Assembly: GCA_052144935.1 (NCBI GenBank)
Contig: JBKQPR010000029.1
Span: 1 to 38,080, forward strand
Length of the DNA stretch: 38,080 nucleotides
Direction of reading: 5' to 3'
Source: JOPF133 sp052144935
GTDB lineage: Bacteria > Acidobacteriota > Terriglobia > Bryobacterales > Bryobacteraceae
Notes under the pieces: generated by a model
Told to the model about the DNA's origin: nothing
Database searches by the model: none
What the model saw: the letters and a program-made list of their open reading frames with translations, nothing else
In this document: positions 24,157 through 32,859 of the stretch, piece by piece
Layout of the letters: each line of letters opens with the position of its first letter
Numbering within the stretch: the first letter of the stretch is position 1
Made by a program: the position numbers and the translations under genes

Positions 24157-25131
24157 ATGGTCAAGCACAAAAACCCGACCGCCGAACCGGCGATGATCGA
24201 ACGCATTGGCCGTCTGGTCGCGCCGCCGGGCCCAAGGGGCACCCCAGGGGGCACCGCAGAGGGCATCCCACAGGGTGCCCCCAGCGGGCTGGCCTTGGGC
24301 ATCGGCGACGATTGCGCCATCTTCCGGCCGCGCGCGGGCGAAGAGTTGCTATTCACCACTGACATGCTGATCGAAGGCCGCCACTTCCTGCGCCACACCC
24401 ACAGCGCGCGGGATGTGGGCTGGAAGGCGCTGGCGCGCGGCCTCAGCGATATCGCGGCTATGGGAGGCGCGCCGCGCTTCTGCCTCGTCTCGCTGGCTCT
24501 TCCCGCATGGGCGGGCCACCCGTTCGTGGATGGCTTCTACCGCGGCCTGCTGCGCCTGGCCCGCCAGGAAGGCGCTCCATTGGCTGGCGGCGACCTGGCC
24601 CGCGCGGACATTCTCTTCTGCGACATCGTGGTATGCGGCGCGGCTTCCCGCGGCAAGGCCCTGCGCCGCGACACCGCGCGCGCCGGGGACGCTCTTTACG
24701 TCTCGGGCGCTTTGGGCGGCTCGGCGCGGGGGCTGGCGCTCGGCCGCGGCCCGGCTTGGCGCCGCCACCTCAGGCCGACCCCCCGGCTGGCGCTCGGCCG
24801 CTTCCTCGGCACCCGGCTGCGCGCCACCGCTGCCATGGATCTGAGCGACGGCCTCTCGCTCGATCTGCATCGCCTGGCGGTGGCCTCCGGACTGCATGCC
24901 GAAATCGAGGCGCCGCCGGTCTACCCGGGGGCGTCCCTGGAACAGGCCCTCCACGGCGGCGAAGATTACGAGCTGCTTTTCACCGTTCCCTCGCGCGCCC
25001 GCGTCCCCTCGCGATTTGAAGGCCTGCCGCTCACGCGAATTGGTACCATGCGAAAAGGCCGTCCGGGCGTGGTGCTGCTCGCGGGCAAGCCCCTGGAACC
25101 GCTCGGCTACGACCATTTCCGCCACTCATGA
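24157..25131 (+). CDS. thiL: Thiamine-monophosphate kinase, with low-complexity insertion
   Basis: Phosphorylates thiamine monophosphate to thiamine diphosphate, the last step of cofactor synthesis. The core motifs are intact: GIGDDCAIF at about 48-56, FTTDMLIEGRHFL, RGLSDIAAMGGAP, AGGDLARADI, AMDLSDGLSLDLHRLAVASG and HGGEDYELLF. The unusual part is the N-terminus: residues about 23-44 (PPGPRGTPGGTAEGIPQGAPS) lie between the first helix and GIGDD, and are coded by an 18-bp core plus four 12-bp units. Other ThiL proteins have only a few residues there. The reading frame is preserved and the rest looks functional. It overlaps the downstream methyltransferase by 4 bp (ATGA), so the two are co-translated. 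Confidence 0.93.
   Translation: MVKHKNPTAEPAMIERIGRLVAPPGPRGTPGGTAEGIPQGAPSGLALGIGDDCAIFRPRAGEELLFTTDMLIEGRHFLRHTHSARDVGWKALARGLSDIAAMGGAPRFCLVSLALPAWAGHPFVDGFYRGLLRLARQEGAPLAGGDLARADILFCDIVVCGAASRGKALRRDTARAGDALYVSGALGGSARGLALGRGPAWRRHLRPTPRLALGRFLGTRLRATAAMDLSDGLSLDLHRLAVASGLHAEIEAPPVYPGASLEQALHGGEDYELLFTVPSRARVPSRFEGLPLTRIGTMRKGRPGVVLLAGKPLEPLGYDHFRHS
24226..24295 (+). repeat. 18-bp core plus 12-bp units, in frame in thiL
   Basis: CCGGGCCCAAGGGGCACCCC at 24226-24245 continues as AGGG, then GGCACCGCAGAG, GGCATCCCACAG and GGTGCCCCCAGC. The first 20 bases are identical to 26248-26267. The insertion adds about 22 residues in a loop before the GIGDD motif. Confidence 0.85.
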
Positions 25132-26156
25132 ACGCTCCCGATCCCTCTCCTATCCTCGATTTGATTGAGGCCTTCCGCCGCTCGAAAACCATGTTCACGG
25201 CCCTCACCCTGGGCATCTTCGACAAGCTGCACGACGGCCCTCGCTCGGCAGCCGCCCTCGCCCAGGCGCTGGGCGGGGCGGAGGCGCCCTCTGGGCCCAG
25301 CGCCACCGAACGGCTGTTGGATGGATGCGCCGCGCTCGGCCTGCTGGTCAAGCGCCAGGGCCTCTACGCCAACCATCCCGTGGCCGAAGCCTATCTCTGG
25401 TCGGGAAGTCCGTACTATCTGGGCGGTTACATCGAATACTCGGACAGGGTGCTCTATCCCCTATGGGGAAATCTGGCGGACGCGGTCAAGGAGGGCACCC
25501 ACCGGTGGGGCCAGACGTTCGGCCTGGAAGGTCCCATTTTCAATCATTTCTTCCGTACCCCCGAGGCGCAGCGCGCGTTCCTGCGCGGTATGCACGGCTT
25601 CGGCATGCTGAGTTCGCCGCGAGTGGTAGACACGTTCGACTTGAGCCGCTTCCACACGCTGGCCGACCTGGGCGGCGCCACCGGCCACCTCGCCATCGCC
25701 GCCTGCGAGCGGTATCCCGGCCTGCGCGGTATCGTCTTCGATCTGCCCGGCGTGGCGGCCATGGCCCGCGAGCAGGTGGCGCTCTCCGCCGCGCACGGAC
25801 GCATCCAGGTGATCGAGGGCGATTTCTTCGTGGACGATCTGCCGGCCGCCGATCTTTACGCCGTGGGGCGCATCCTGCACGATTGGTCGGAGGAGAAGAT
25901 CGGCCGCCTGTTGCGCAAAATCGTGGAAGCGTTGCCGCCGGAGGGCGCCTTGCTCGTAGCCGAGAAGCTGCTCCACGAAGACGGCGTGGGGCCGCTCCCC
26001 GCCAACATGCAGTCGTTGAGCATGCTGGTCTGCACGGAAGGCCAGGAGCGCAGCCTGCGCGACTACACGCGCCTGCTGCGCGAAGCCGGTTTCGTGGCTG
26101 TGGAGGGCTGGCGCACCGGGGCGCCGCTGGACGCGATTCTGGCGGTGAAGGGGTGA
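25128..26156 (+). CDS. SAM-dependent O-methyltransferase (PF00891-like)
   Basis: 342 residues. The N-terminal third is a helical dimerisation-like domain (LIEAFRRSKTMFTALTLGIFDKLHDG, AALGLLVKRQGLYANHPVAEAYL). The C-terminal Rossmann domain has the SAM motif TLADLGGATGHLAIAACERYP, a FDLPGVAAMAREQV segment, the acidic IEGDFFVDDLPAADLY and the catalytic-region GRILHDWSEEKIGRLLRKI. This is the plan of the acetylserotonin/caffeate-type and of many polyketide O-methyltransferases; the substrate is not evident. Residues about 49-58 (GGAEAPSGPS) contain a short relative of the 18-bp repeat, in a loop. The ATG overlaps thiL by 4 bp. No other natural-product genes lie adjacent. Confidence 0.88.
   Translation: MNAPDPSPILDLIEAFRRSKTMFTALTLGIFDKLHDGPRSAAALAQALGGAEAPSGPSATERLLDGCAALGLLVKRQGLYANHPVAEAYLWSGSPYYLGGYIEYSDRVLYPLWGNLADAVKEGTHRWGQTFGLEGPIFNHFFRTPEAQRAFLRGMHGFGMLSSPRVVDTFDLSRFHTLADLGGATGHLAIAACERYPGLRGIVFDLPGVAAMAREQVALSAAHGRIQVIEGDFFVDDLPAADLYAVGRILHDWSEEKIGRLLRKIVEALPPEGALLVAEKLLHEDGVGPLPANMQSLSMLVCTEGQERSLRDYTRLLREAGFVAVEGWRTGAPLDAILAVKG
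25281..25298 (-). repeat. 18-bp core copy in methyltransferase gene
   Basis: On the minus strand GGGCCCAGAGGGCGCCTC, a near match to the core in thiL and at 26250. It is in frame and encodes part of an EAPSGPS loop, without 12-bp extension. Confidence 0.6.
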
Positions 26157-26165
26157 CCAGCTATT

Positions 26166-26275
26166 TGACGCGGAGGTGCGGAGACACGGAGAGAGACGCA
26201 GAGAAACCAAATCTGTTTTGGTCTTGTCGGCGTTTTGCTCCGCGCCTCCGGGCCCAAGGGGCACCCCCCGCGTCA
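26166..26275. repeat. Hairpin repeat interrupted by a GC-rich core
   Basis: The left arm TGACGCGGAGGTGCGGAG (26165-26182) should pair with a right arm ending ...CTCCGCGCCTCCG-CGTCA. In the sequence, about 20 bp (GGCCCAAGGGGCACCCCC plus CG) sits between CCTCCG and CGTCA; without it the arms pair almost perfectly at their base. The inner arms are less well matched. The repeat belongs to the CGGAGA-rich type seen at 12194. Confidence 0.75.
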
Positions 26276-26353
26276 CGTTTGTTCTTCCCCGCCATCGCGT
26301 AAACTTGAGAGAATCCGGTCCGCTTAGCGACTACATCGGTCTGGGGCTGCGCG

Positions 26354-28204
26354 ATGAGCTGGCTTGACCACTGGATCCTCGTTATCCTGGCGCCGATGGC
26401 GCTGTGGATTCTGATCAGCGGATTGGACGATCTGTTCATCACCGTGGTGTTCTTCTGTCCGCGCCGCAGCCGTTTCCGCTGGCCCACGCCCGAGGAACTG
26501 GACCACTCCCCCGAGCGGCGCATCGCCATCCTGGTTCCGCTGTGGCGCGAGCAGGGCGTCATCGGCCAGATGCTGGACCATAATCTGGCGGCGCTGCGCT
26601 ACCACAACTACGACGTTTTCGTGGGCGTGTACCCGAACGACGAACCGACCGTGCGGGCGGTGGCGGATGCGGCGGCCCGCCATCCCCGCGTCCACCTGGC
26701 CATGGGTTCCCATAACGGGCCGACCTCCAAGGGCGATAACCTGAACTCGGTCTATACCTCCCTGCGGCGCTTCGAGGAGATGCACGATTGCCGCTTCGAG
26801 GTGATCATGACGCACGACGCCGAGGACCTGATCCATCCCGATTCGCTGCGCATGATCAACTGGCTCGCGAGGGATTATGCCATGGTGCAGGTGCCGGTGC
26901 TGGCCCTGCCCACGGGGATCCATGAGTTCACCCACGGATTGTATTGCGACGAATTCGGCGAGTATCAGCAGAAGGACATTCCGGTGCGGCAGCGCCTGGG
27001 CGGGTTTCTGCCTTCCAACGGCGTCGGCACCGGCTTCGAAAGGAGCGCGCTGGAGCGGCTGGCGGCCACCCAGAACGGCCGGATTTTCGATCCCGAATGC
27101 CTCACCGAAGACTACGAAAACGGCTTTGGCCTGCACGCCCTGGGCTACCCGCAAATCTTTGTGCCGCTGCGGTTTTCGCCGGAGGGCCTGCTGGCGACCC
27201 GGGAATATTTTCCACGCCGCTGGCAGGCCGCCGTCCGGCAGCGCAGCCGGTGGGTGGCGGGCATCGCCCTGCAAGGGTGGGAGCGGCACGGCTGGCGCGC
27301 GCCCTGGAAACAGTGCTATTGGTTCTGGCGCGATCGCAAAGGCCTGGTGGGCAGCCTGCTCTCCCCGCTCGCCAACCTGATGTTGGTGTACGGAATCGCC
27401 GGTTGGCTGGCGGCCGGCCGCAACGCGCAGGCGTGGGACCTCGGCCGGGAGATGCCCCGCTGGCTCTCCGGCTGCTGCTCGGTCACGCTGGGGATCTCGC
27501 TGGTTCAACTCGGCGTCCGGATGTGGCTGAGCAGCCGGATCTACGGATGGCGGTTCGCCGCTGCGGCGCCTTTGCGGCTGCCGTGGGGCAATCTGGTGAA
27601 CTTTACGGCCACCGCCAAGGCCATGAGCCAGTTTCTGCAGGCCCGCTGGCAGAGGCGCTCGCTGGCCTGGGTCAAGACCGACCATGTCTACCTGGCCGCG
27701 GGCTCGGCGGCGCCGGGGCAGCCCAGGCTGGGCGAGGTGCTGGTCCGCATGCGCTCGATCACCCTGGGCGAGTTGGAGGATGCCCTGTGCGCCTGTCCCC
27801 CCGGCATACGCATCGGCGAATATCTGATGCGGAATCGGGGCCTTCAATCCGAACGGCTGTATCAGGCGCTCAGCACCCAGACGGGCATTCCGTTTGGCAT
27901 CCCTCAAAGCCTGCAAGTAAGCCGGACCGCCACCCGCACCCTACCCGCCGAAGCGGCCCGCCGCTGGAAGGTGCTCCCCTATCGGGTGACGGCGGGCCAA
28001 CTTCACGTGGTGACCGCCGAAATCCCCTCCGAGCGCATGACCCGCGAACTGGCGGAACTTTCGAATCTCGAGATCCGTTTCCGGCTGGTGCAGCCCGAAG
28101 AGTTCGAGGCGCTGGCCGGCGTCTATCTGCCGCCCGAGCCGCCCGCGGCCGAGGCGCCGCCGGCACATCCCTTACGCGTCCAGCCCACCCCGGTTGCCCG
28201 ATAA
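26354..28204 (+). CDS. nfrB: NfrB-like inner-membrane glycosyltransferase with MshEN-like domain
   Basis: A 616-residue protein: an N-terminal membrane segment (ILVILAPMALWILISGLDD), a GT2 catalytic domain with IAILVPLWREQGVIGQML, a SKGDNLNSVYTSL segment, HDAEDLIHPDSL (residues about 154-165) and QRSRW (about 296-300, the QxxRW motif), then two or three transmembrane helices, and a C-terminal domain from about residue 450. That domain contains LGEVLVRMRSITLGELEDAL, IGEYLMRNRGLQSERLYQALSTQTGIPF and LPYRVTAGQLHVVTAEIPS, similar to the GSPII_E N-terminal/MshEN domain, which binds cyclic di-GMP in other proteins. The same plan is known for E. coli NfrB, whose polysaccharide synthesis is c-di-GMP-dependent. 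The GXD-type acceptor is unknown here. Followed by a GT-C-like gene. Confidence 0.85.
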   Translation: MSWLDHWILVILAPMALWILISGLDDLFITVVFFCPRRSRFRWPTPEELDHSPERRIAILVPLWREQGVIGQMLDHNLAALRYHNYDVFVGVYPNDEPTVRAVADAAARHPRVHLAMGSHNGPTSKGDNLNSVYTSLRRFEEMHDCRFEVIMTHDAEDLIHPDSLRMINWLARDYAMVQVPVLALPTGIHEFTHGLYCDEFGEYQQKDIPVRQRLGGFLPSNGVGTGFERSALERLAATQNGRIFDPECLTEDYENGFGLHALGYPQIFVPLRFSPEGLLATREYFPRRWQAAVRQRSRWVAGIALQGWERHGWRAPWKQCYWFWRDRKGLVGSLLSPLANLMLVYGIAGWLAAGRNAQAWDLGREMPRWLSGCCSVTLGISLVQLGVRMWLSSRIYGWRFAAAAPLRLPWGNLVNFTATAKAMSQFLQARWQRRSLAWVKTDHVYLAAGSAAPGQPRLGEVLVRMRSITLGELEDALCACPPGIRIGEYLMRNRGLQSERLYQALSTQTGIPFGIPQSLQVSRTATRTLPAEAARRWKVLPYRVTAGQLHVVTAEIPSERMTRELAELSNLEIRFRLVQPEEFEALAGVYLPPEPPAAEAPPAHPLRVQPTPVAR

Positions 28205-28219
28205 TTGTAGCTTCGTACC

Positions 28220-28235
28220 AATACGGTTCACTTAA
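28220..28235 (+). repeat. 16-bp motif, possible IS-end remnant (left)
   Basis: AATACGGTTCACTTAA. The inverted copy with one mismatch is at 34766-34781. It lies in the 200-bp spacer after nfrB, which otherwise shows no gene. Confidence 0.55.
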
Positions 28236-28404
28236 CGCACTGAGCGCGGCGGACGGCCATTGCCGCCGACCCACCGAGACCGAGAAACGGATTCGCGCGA
28301 GGGGCAGGCAAGTTACCGAAATGCCCGTCCAGCGGCCACCAGTCGGCTGCCCGCGGCTAGAATGGAGTGTGCAATTGCCGTCGAGGCAGATCATTTTCCG
28401 CGTA

Positions 28405-30192
28405 ATGGAAGAGCTTGGGCAAATGGCCCGGAAGCCTCTCCGAGCGAGGGTTCTCGGCTACGGACTAATCGCGGTCGGGCTGCTGGAAACGCTCGGTATC
28501 AACCTATTCACCTTGGAGCAGATTGCGCGGGCACGAACCAGCGTGCCATGGTGGGATGAGTGGGCCATCGTTCAAGATCTGGCGCAAATTGACCATGGCC
28601 ACGCGCTGTGGTCGATCCTTTGGTCGCCGTATTGGGGAGAGAGGCAAGTCGTCACCCGACTGTTATGGCTGGCCAATGCCCGCTTTCGCTCGCTCGCATC
28701 GCTCACTTGGCTTACGCTGCTACTCCAGTTCGTCCATATCGCTGTTTTGATTGCATTGGCATGGCTGCTGCTCTTGCGAACCGGCCAAGGTAACGGCGCG
28801 GCGAAAACCCTGCCAGTTGGTTCGCGTGCATCCTTCGCGGTTGCGTGCACGGTGATCCTAAACCTCATGTTGTCGCCGTTTCAGATGTGGAACTTCGTGT
28901 GGAGCATCCAAACCATGTTTGTACTCAGCTTCCTGCTCGCCACGATTTCCTTTTTGAGCCTGGCGCTCGCCGAAGACAAAAACCGCATCTCGTTTGTGGC
29001 GCTCGCCGGCGCGCTCGCGGCTTTCGGCACTTTTGCGATGCCCAACGGACTCCTGGTGTGGCCCGTCCTGGTTCTGCAGGCCCTCTACCTCAAGCGGAAC
29101 CGGCGAGTTATCGCTGGTCTGGCGCTGATCGGGACCGTTGCTTTTGGATCGTATCTCTGGCACTACACGAGACCGGATATGGGGATGGGCGTTGGCGGTA
29201 TGCTGCGCCACCCAGTCCAGACGATACTGCTTGTGGGTGTGGTTGTCGCGGGTCCTGTCGGATTCATCTCGAACGCCGCAGCCGCGGTTCTCGGTGTTCT
29301 CGCCCTTGGCGTCACCGGATACGTGTCAGTTTGCGCGTTGCGGCTCAAGGCGCCGGAGCGACCCTGGCTGTCAGCGTTGGTCGCGATCATAGTGTTCCTC
29401 GTGCTGAGTTCGATCAGCATCGTCGCCGGGCGGCTGGACCCTCGATTTCTGGGTCGCGACCCGCTGTACAGTGTTCCCTTCCGCTATCCCACGATGGTCA
29501 GCGTGCTCTGGACGTGCATCGCACTGCTGGGGCTCCACACCCGCTGGCGCCGGCAGGTCCGCGCCGAACTGCTTGCATTCTATGCACTGCCCATGTTCTA
29601 TTTCATGTTCTGGACCGCCCGGCAGCAGCTCGTTATGGCTGAAGATTGGGCCGATTACTTTCGCGCGACCGATGCGCTTGGCGCTGCATTTCTGTTAGAC
29701 GCACCCGACGAAGAGATGCTCTCCCACATCTGGCCGGCCCGCATTGAGCGCGAAGAGCGCGTGGCTTTCCTGCGAGAAAAGGGCCTTGCGATGTTCCATG
29801 AGCTGCGCGCTTCGTGGATGGGGAAAAGCGTAGCCGATCTGTTCGCTCCATTGGGATCTGGCCGGTGCATCGGCGGAATCGAGAAAACGACAGTCCTCCA
29901 GGGATTCGCGCGCGTCCAGGGTTGGGCATGGGACCTCCAAAGCGGAAGCTCGCCGGATTACATTCTGCTAACCGACGCGGCCGGTCGAATTATCGGTCAG
30001 GCGCGTGGCGGTATGCGACACGGTTACATTCCGGGCCTTCTGATCGAGAACGGGAGCGTTCCGCGCTCACACGCAGCCTTCCATCATAGTGAGTGGCTTG
30101 GCTATGTTCTACGGGCCGGCAACTCATCCTTGGATCACATTGGCCTTCTTGGCGTGTTTGCGAACCAGGGCGAAGTTTGTGCGGTACGCTAG
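28405..30192 (+). CDS. Polytopic GT-C-like membrane protein
   Basis: 595 residues from the ATG at 28405 (an earlier ATG at 28321 is in frame and cannot be excluded). The long upstream part of this open frame is antisense-free but overlaps nfrB in another frame and is not used. The protein begins with a membrane helix (LGYGLIAVGLLETLGINLF), then a loop with SVPWWDEWAIVQDL, whose acidic pair is where GT-C glycosyltransferases carry their catalytic residue, and about ten further helices (LTWLTLLLQFVHIAVLIALAWLLLL and so on). The last ~170 residues are soluble (SVADLFAPLGSGRCIGG, YILLTDAAGRIIGQARGG). Probable role: transfer of a lipid-linked sugar on the periplasmic side, perhaps with the NfrB-like protein. 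Family not identified. Confidence 0.65.
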   Translation: MEELGQMARKPLRARVLGYGLIAVGLLETLGINLFTLEQIARARTSVPWWDEWAIVQDLAQIDHGHALWSILWSPYWGERQVVTRLLWLANARFRSLASLTWLTLLLQFVHIAVLIALAWLLLLRTGQGNGAAKTLPVGSRASFAVACTVILNLMLSPFQMWNFVWSIQTMFVLSFLLATISFLSLALAEDKNRISFVALAGALAAFGTFAMPNGLLVWPVLVLQALYLKRNRRVIAGLALIGTVAFGSYLWHYTRPDMGMGVGGMLRHPVQTILLVGVVVAGPVGFISNAAAAVLGVLALGVTGYVSVCALRLKAPERPWLSALVAIIVFLVLSSISIVAGRLDPRFLGRDPLYSVPFRYPTMVSVLWTCIALLGLHTRWRRQVRAELLAFYALPMFYFMFWTARQQLVMAEDWADYFRATDALGAAFLLDAPDEEMLSHIWPARIEREERVAFLREKGLAMFHELRASWMGKSVADLFAPLGSGRCIGGIEKTTVLQGFARVQGWAWDLQSGSSPDYILLTDAAGRIIGQARGGMRHGYIPGLLIENGSVPRSHAAFHHSEWLGYVLRAGNSSLDHIGLLGVFANQGEVCAVR

Positions 30193-30477
30193 TCCGACGC
30201 AACGACCTTCGAGCAGCTTCGAGCAACGGCCGTAAAGACCGGCAGCCCCAGCGGGCAGATGTACGTGGGAACTTCGCCTAGCGCTTGACGGTGCAACCAC
30301 GGGGCCTTTGTCTTCGAGAATGAAATGTGGGCTTTCCTTCCATCGAGCCTGGCTGCGGAATACCGCCCGAGAAGGCGCCCGGCGTAGTTTCCGGAATGCC
30401 CGTGTTTCGTCCACAATGTATTTTTTTGAGGGCAGGTGTAGGTTGTTTAAGACCTTGGAGATTCATTATCATTGAAT
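30193..30477. other. Spacer before a TIGR03437 gene
   Basis: 285 bp without a gene. It contains no good hairpin and no clear promoter that I can defend; local composition is lower in GC than the flanks of the window. Confidence 0.4.
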
Positions 30478-32676
30478 ATGTCTCGCCTGTGGTCCCTGTT
30501 GAATCGCGCCACGGTATTTGCGCTGCTTTCCGCCGTGGCTCATGGCCAGGCGGTTCCACGGCTTGCGTACGGCACATTTCTTCCTGGAAACTACGGCGTC
30601 GTCGACTTCGGCGGGCTTACTCTGCTCCCTCTGGCTGTGGCGGACGGAGCGGGGAACACCTATATCGCGGACACTCTCTTCTCTGAGGATTTTGAACAGA
30701 ACTTAGCGAACGTCGCGTATACATTCGACGCATTCGTCATGAAGGTCCCTGCCGACGGGACAAACACCGGCTTCACCACGCACGTGAACGTTCAAATCGC
30801 GACCGGATTGGCGCTGGACCCGGCCGGCAATATATACGTGGTGGGCGGAACCGGTCCAGGCCCCGGTTTCATCGCCAAACTGGCCCCCGATGGTTCCATC
30901 CTCTACACCACCCAGATTTCGGCCCTGCCGATGGCGGTTTCCGCCGATGCTACCGGCGCCGCGTACGTCACCGGCAGCGCCTTCGCCGATTTCCAAACCA
31001 CCCCCGGAGCCTACCAGACCACCATCGGACAAGCCGAATGCGCCGGCCCGGCCTCAGGTGCCGCGGTCGCCTGTTCCGACGCGTTTGTCGCCAAGATCAG
31101 TCCCGATGGCGCCAGCATCATCTTTGCGACATTTCTTGGCGGTAGCGCCAACGACTCGGGTCTGGCCATCGCGGTTGACCAGACCGGTTCAGCGGTTGTG
31201 GCCGGGCAAACCTTCTCGTCCGACTTCCCCGTGACGCCAGGCTCATTCCAACCGGCCTACGGCGGAGAGGGCGATGGATTCATGGCGCGCCTCGATCCCA
31301 CTGGGCGAACTCTCGTTTATGCCACCTTCATCGGTGGATCGAGCCAGGACAGCGCGACTGGTGTGGTTTTGGACGGCAATCAGAATGCCTATCTCACGGG
31401 ATCCACTGAATCCTCCGACTTTCCGGTTACGCCCGGCGCATTTCAGCCATCTTACGGAGGCGACGGGGATGGATTCTTCCTCAAACTCAACCCTCTCGGC
31501 CAAGCGGTGTTTTCCAGCTACCTCGGTGGACCGACGGCAGATTCGATTGGAGGCATCGCCATCGGCGCCGGCAACCGGTTCTATTTGGCAATAGAAGACT
31601 TTAACGACATAATCCGGGACACCTTCGTTCTCCAACTCGATCGGCGCCAGCCGTCACCGTGCAGTTCTTTCATCGCCATCCTTGCGGTCGATGCAGCCAA
31701 CGGCAATGTCGTCGACCACTACGCCCTCCGGCCGTTCGGGTTAGATCAACTCGGTCCGAGTTCCGTCGACGGCTCCGGTCTCGTACATGTCGCCGGAGAA
31801 ACACTAACTGATCCCCTTGGCAATTTGTTCGCAATCACGCCCGGCGCCGCATCGAGCGGCAACTCATTCCTGGCGCGCGTGGATTTCTCCGGGACGGAAG
31901 AGTTTGCGCCGGCCTGTATGGTAAACGCCGCCAGCTTTGACAACCTGGATGTGTCCGTTGCGCCGGGAGAGATCGTCTCGCTGTTCGGCATTGGACTCGG
32001 TCCCCCAGATGGGTTGGCCGCGCAGCCCGCGAGTGACGGCACTTACCCGAGCCAACTTGGCGGGACCCAGATTCTCATCGGCAACACCGCCCTTCCCTTG
32101 CTCTACGTCAGCGACAGCCAGGTGAATGCCGTTGTGCCTTACAACCTCAGCACCGGACCAGTGCCCTCCGGGACCAATCTCACCCTGGAACAGGGCTCGT
32201 TTAGCGCTTCCTACCCTCTTCAGTCGATCTGGCCTGCTTGGCCGGCCATGTTCACTCAGGGCGGGTTTGGCTCTTACCAGATTGCTGCTCTCAATCAGGA
32301 TGGTTCCATCAACGGCCCCAATAATCCGGCAGCTGTCGGGTCCGTGGTCAGCCTCTTTGCCACTGGACTTGGAAACCTGACCCCGGCATTGCCCGACAAT
32401 TCCGTGACTCCCCTTACCCCTCCCTGGCCGGGCCTCGTGGAAAGCTTTCAAGCTTACATCGCCGCCACAGTCCCCGGCGGTGGGGCAGGCATGGAGGTGC
32501 TGTATGCGGGTCCCGCTCCCGGACTGCCCCCAGGCGTCTATCAAGTCAACGCCCTTGTGCCGGATACCGCTCTCTCGGGAGAAGTCCCGATTCGCTTCGC
32601 CATGACTGCCGGTTGTATCTACCCGTCTCCATGCACGAGCGATCTCGGACCGTACCTGTGGGTTCAAGCCCACTGA
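30478..32676 (+). CDS. Secreted SBBP-repeat protein with TIGR03437 C-domain
   Basis: About 732 residues with a signal peptide (RATVFALLSAVAHGQ). The middle region has SBBP-type beta-propeller repeats with period about 50-60 residues, such as TFLGGSANDSGLAIAVDQTG, SSDFPVTPGSFQPAYGGEGDGFMARLDPTG, TFIGGSSQDSATGVVLDGNQNAYLTGST and SSDFPVTPGAFQPSYGGDGDGF. The C-terminus (from about residue 480) is TIGR03437-like: MVNAASFDNLDVSVAPGEIVSLFGIGLGPPDG, later FATGLGNLTPALPDNSVTP and LPPGVYQVNALVP. The ATG at 30478 follows a TTG at 30472; neither has a strong ribosome binding site. Likely surface-exposed or secreted; ligand unknown. Confidence 0.87.
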   Translation: MSRLWSLLNRATVFALLSAVAHGQAVPRLAYGTFLPGNYGVVDFGGLTLLPLAVADGAGNTYIADTLFSEDFEQNLANVAYTFDAFVMKVPADGTNTGFTTHVNVQIATGLALDPAGNIYVVGGTGPGPGFIAKLAPDGSILYTTQISALPMAVSADATGAAYVTGSAFADFQTTPGAYQTTIGQAECAGPASGAAVACSDAFVAKISPDGASIIFATFLGGSANDSGLAIAVDQTGSAVVAGQTFSSDFPVTPGSFQPAYGGEGDGFMARLDPTGRTLVYATFIGGSSQDSATGVVLDGNQNAYLTGSTESSDFPVTPGAFQPSYGGDGDGFFLKLNPLGQAVFSSYLGGPTADSIGGIAIGAGNRFYLAIEDFNDIIRDTFVLQLDRRQPSPCSSFIAILAVDAANGNVVDHYALRPFGLDQLGPSSVDGSGLVHVAGETLTDPLGNLFAITPGAASSGNSFLARVDFSGTEEFAPACMVNAASFDNLDVSVAPGEIVSLFGIGLGPPDGLAAQPASDGTYPSQLGGTQILIGNTALPLLYVSDSQVNAVVPYNLSTGPVPSGTNLTLEQGSFSASYPLQSIWPAWPAMFTQGGFGSYQIAALNQDGSINGPNNPAAVGSVVSLFATGLGNLTPALPDNSVTPLTPPWPGLVESFQAYIAATVPGGGAGMEVLYAGPAPGLPPGVYQVNALVPDTALSGEVPIRFAMTAGCIYPSPCTSDLGPYLWVQAH

Positions 32677-32730
32677 AGTCGAGAGGCCGTAGGAATCCGC
32701 TATCGAATTGTGGCAGGCAAGCGGGGTTTC

Positions 32731-32772
32731 CGGAGAAGTGCCGGCCCCGGCCGGCCAAAATCCACTTCTCCG
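32731..32772. terminator. Bidirectional terminator-like hairpin
   Basis: CGGAGAAGTG (32731-32740) pairs perfectly with CACTTCTCCG (32763-32772), with a GC-rich inner loop. It lies between two convergent genes (stops at 32676 and 32860) and is the best candidate to end both. Confidence 0.6.
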
Positions 32773-32859
32773 ATAAGCCCGTTTCGCGTGCGTTTACTGG
32801 AATAGACGGTTGAATTTCGATATATTCGGCACTGAACTGGCGGCAACAAAGAAGACGCC

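Noticed and set aside
26944..28404. Plus-strand open frame that would extend the GT-C-like protein to 1082 residues
   Set aside because: It overlaps nfrB in another frame, is Arg/Gly/Ala-rich low complexity, and reflects the GC bias.
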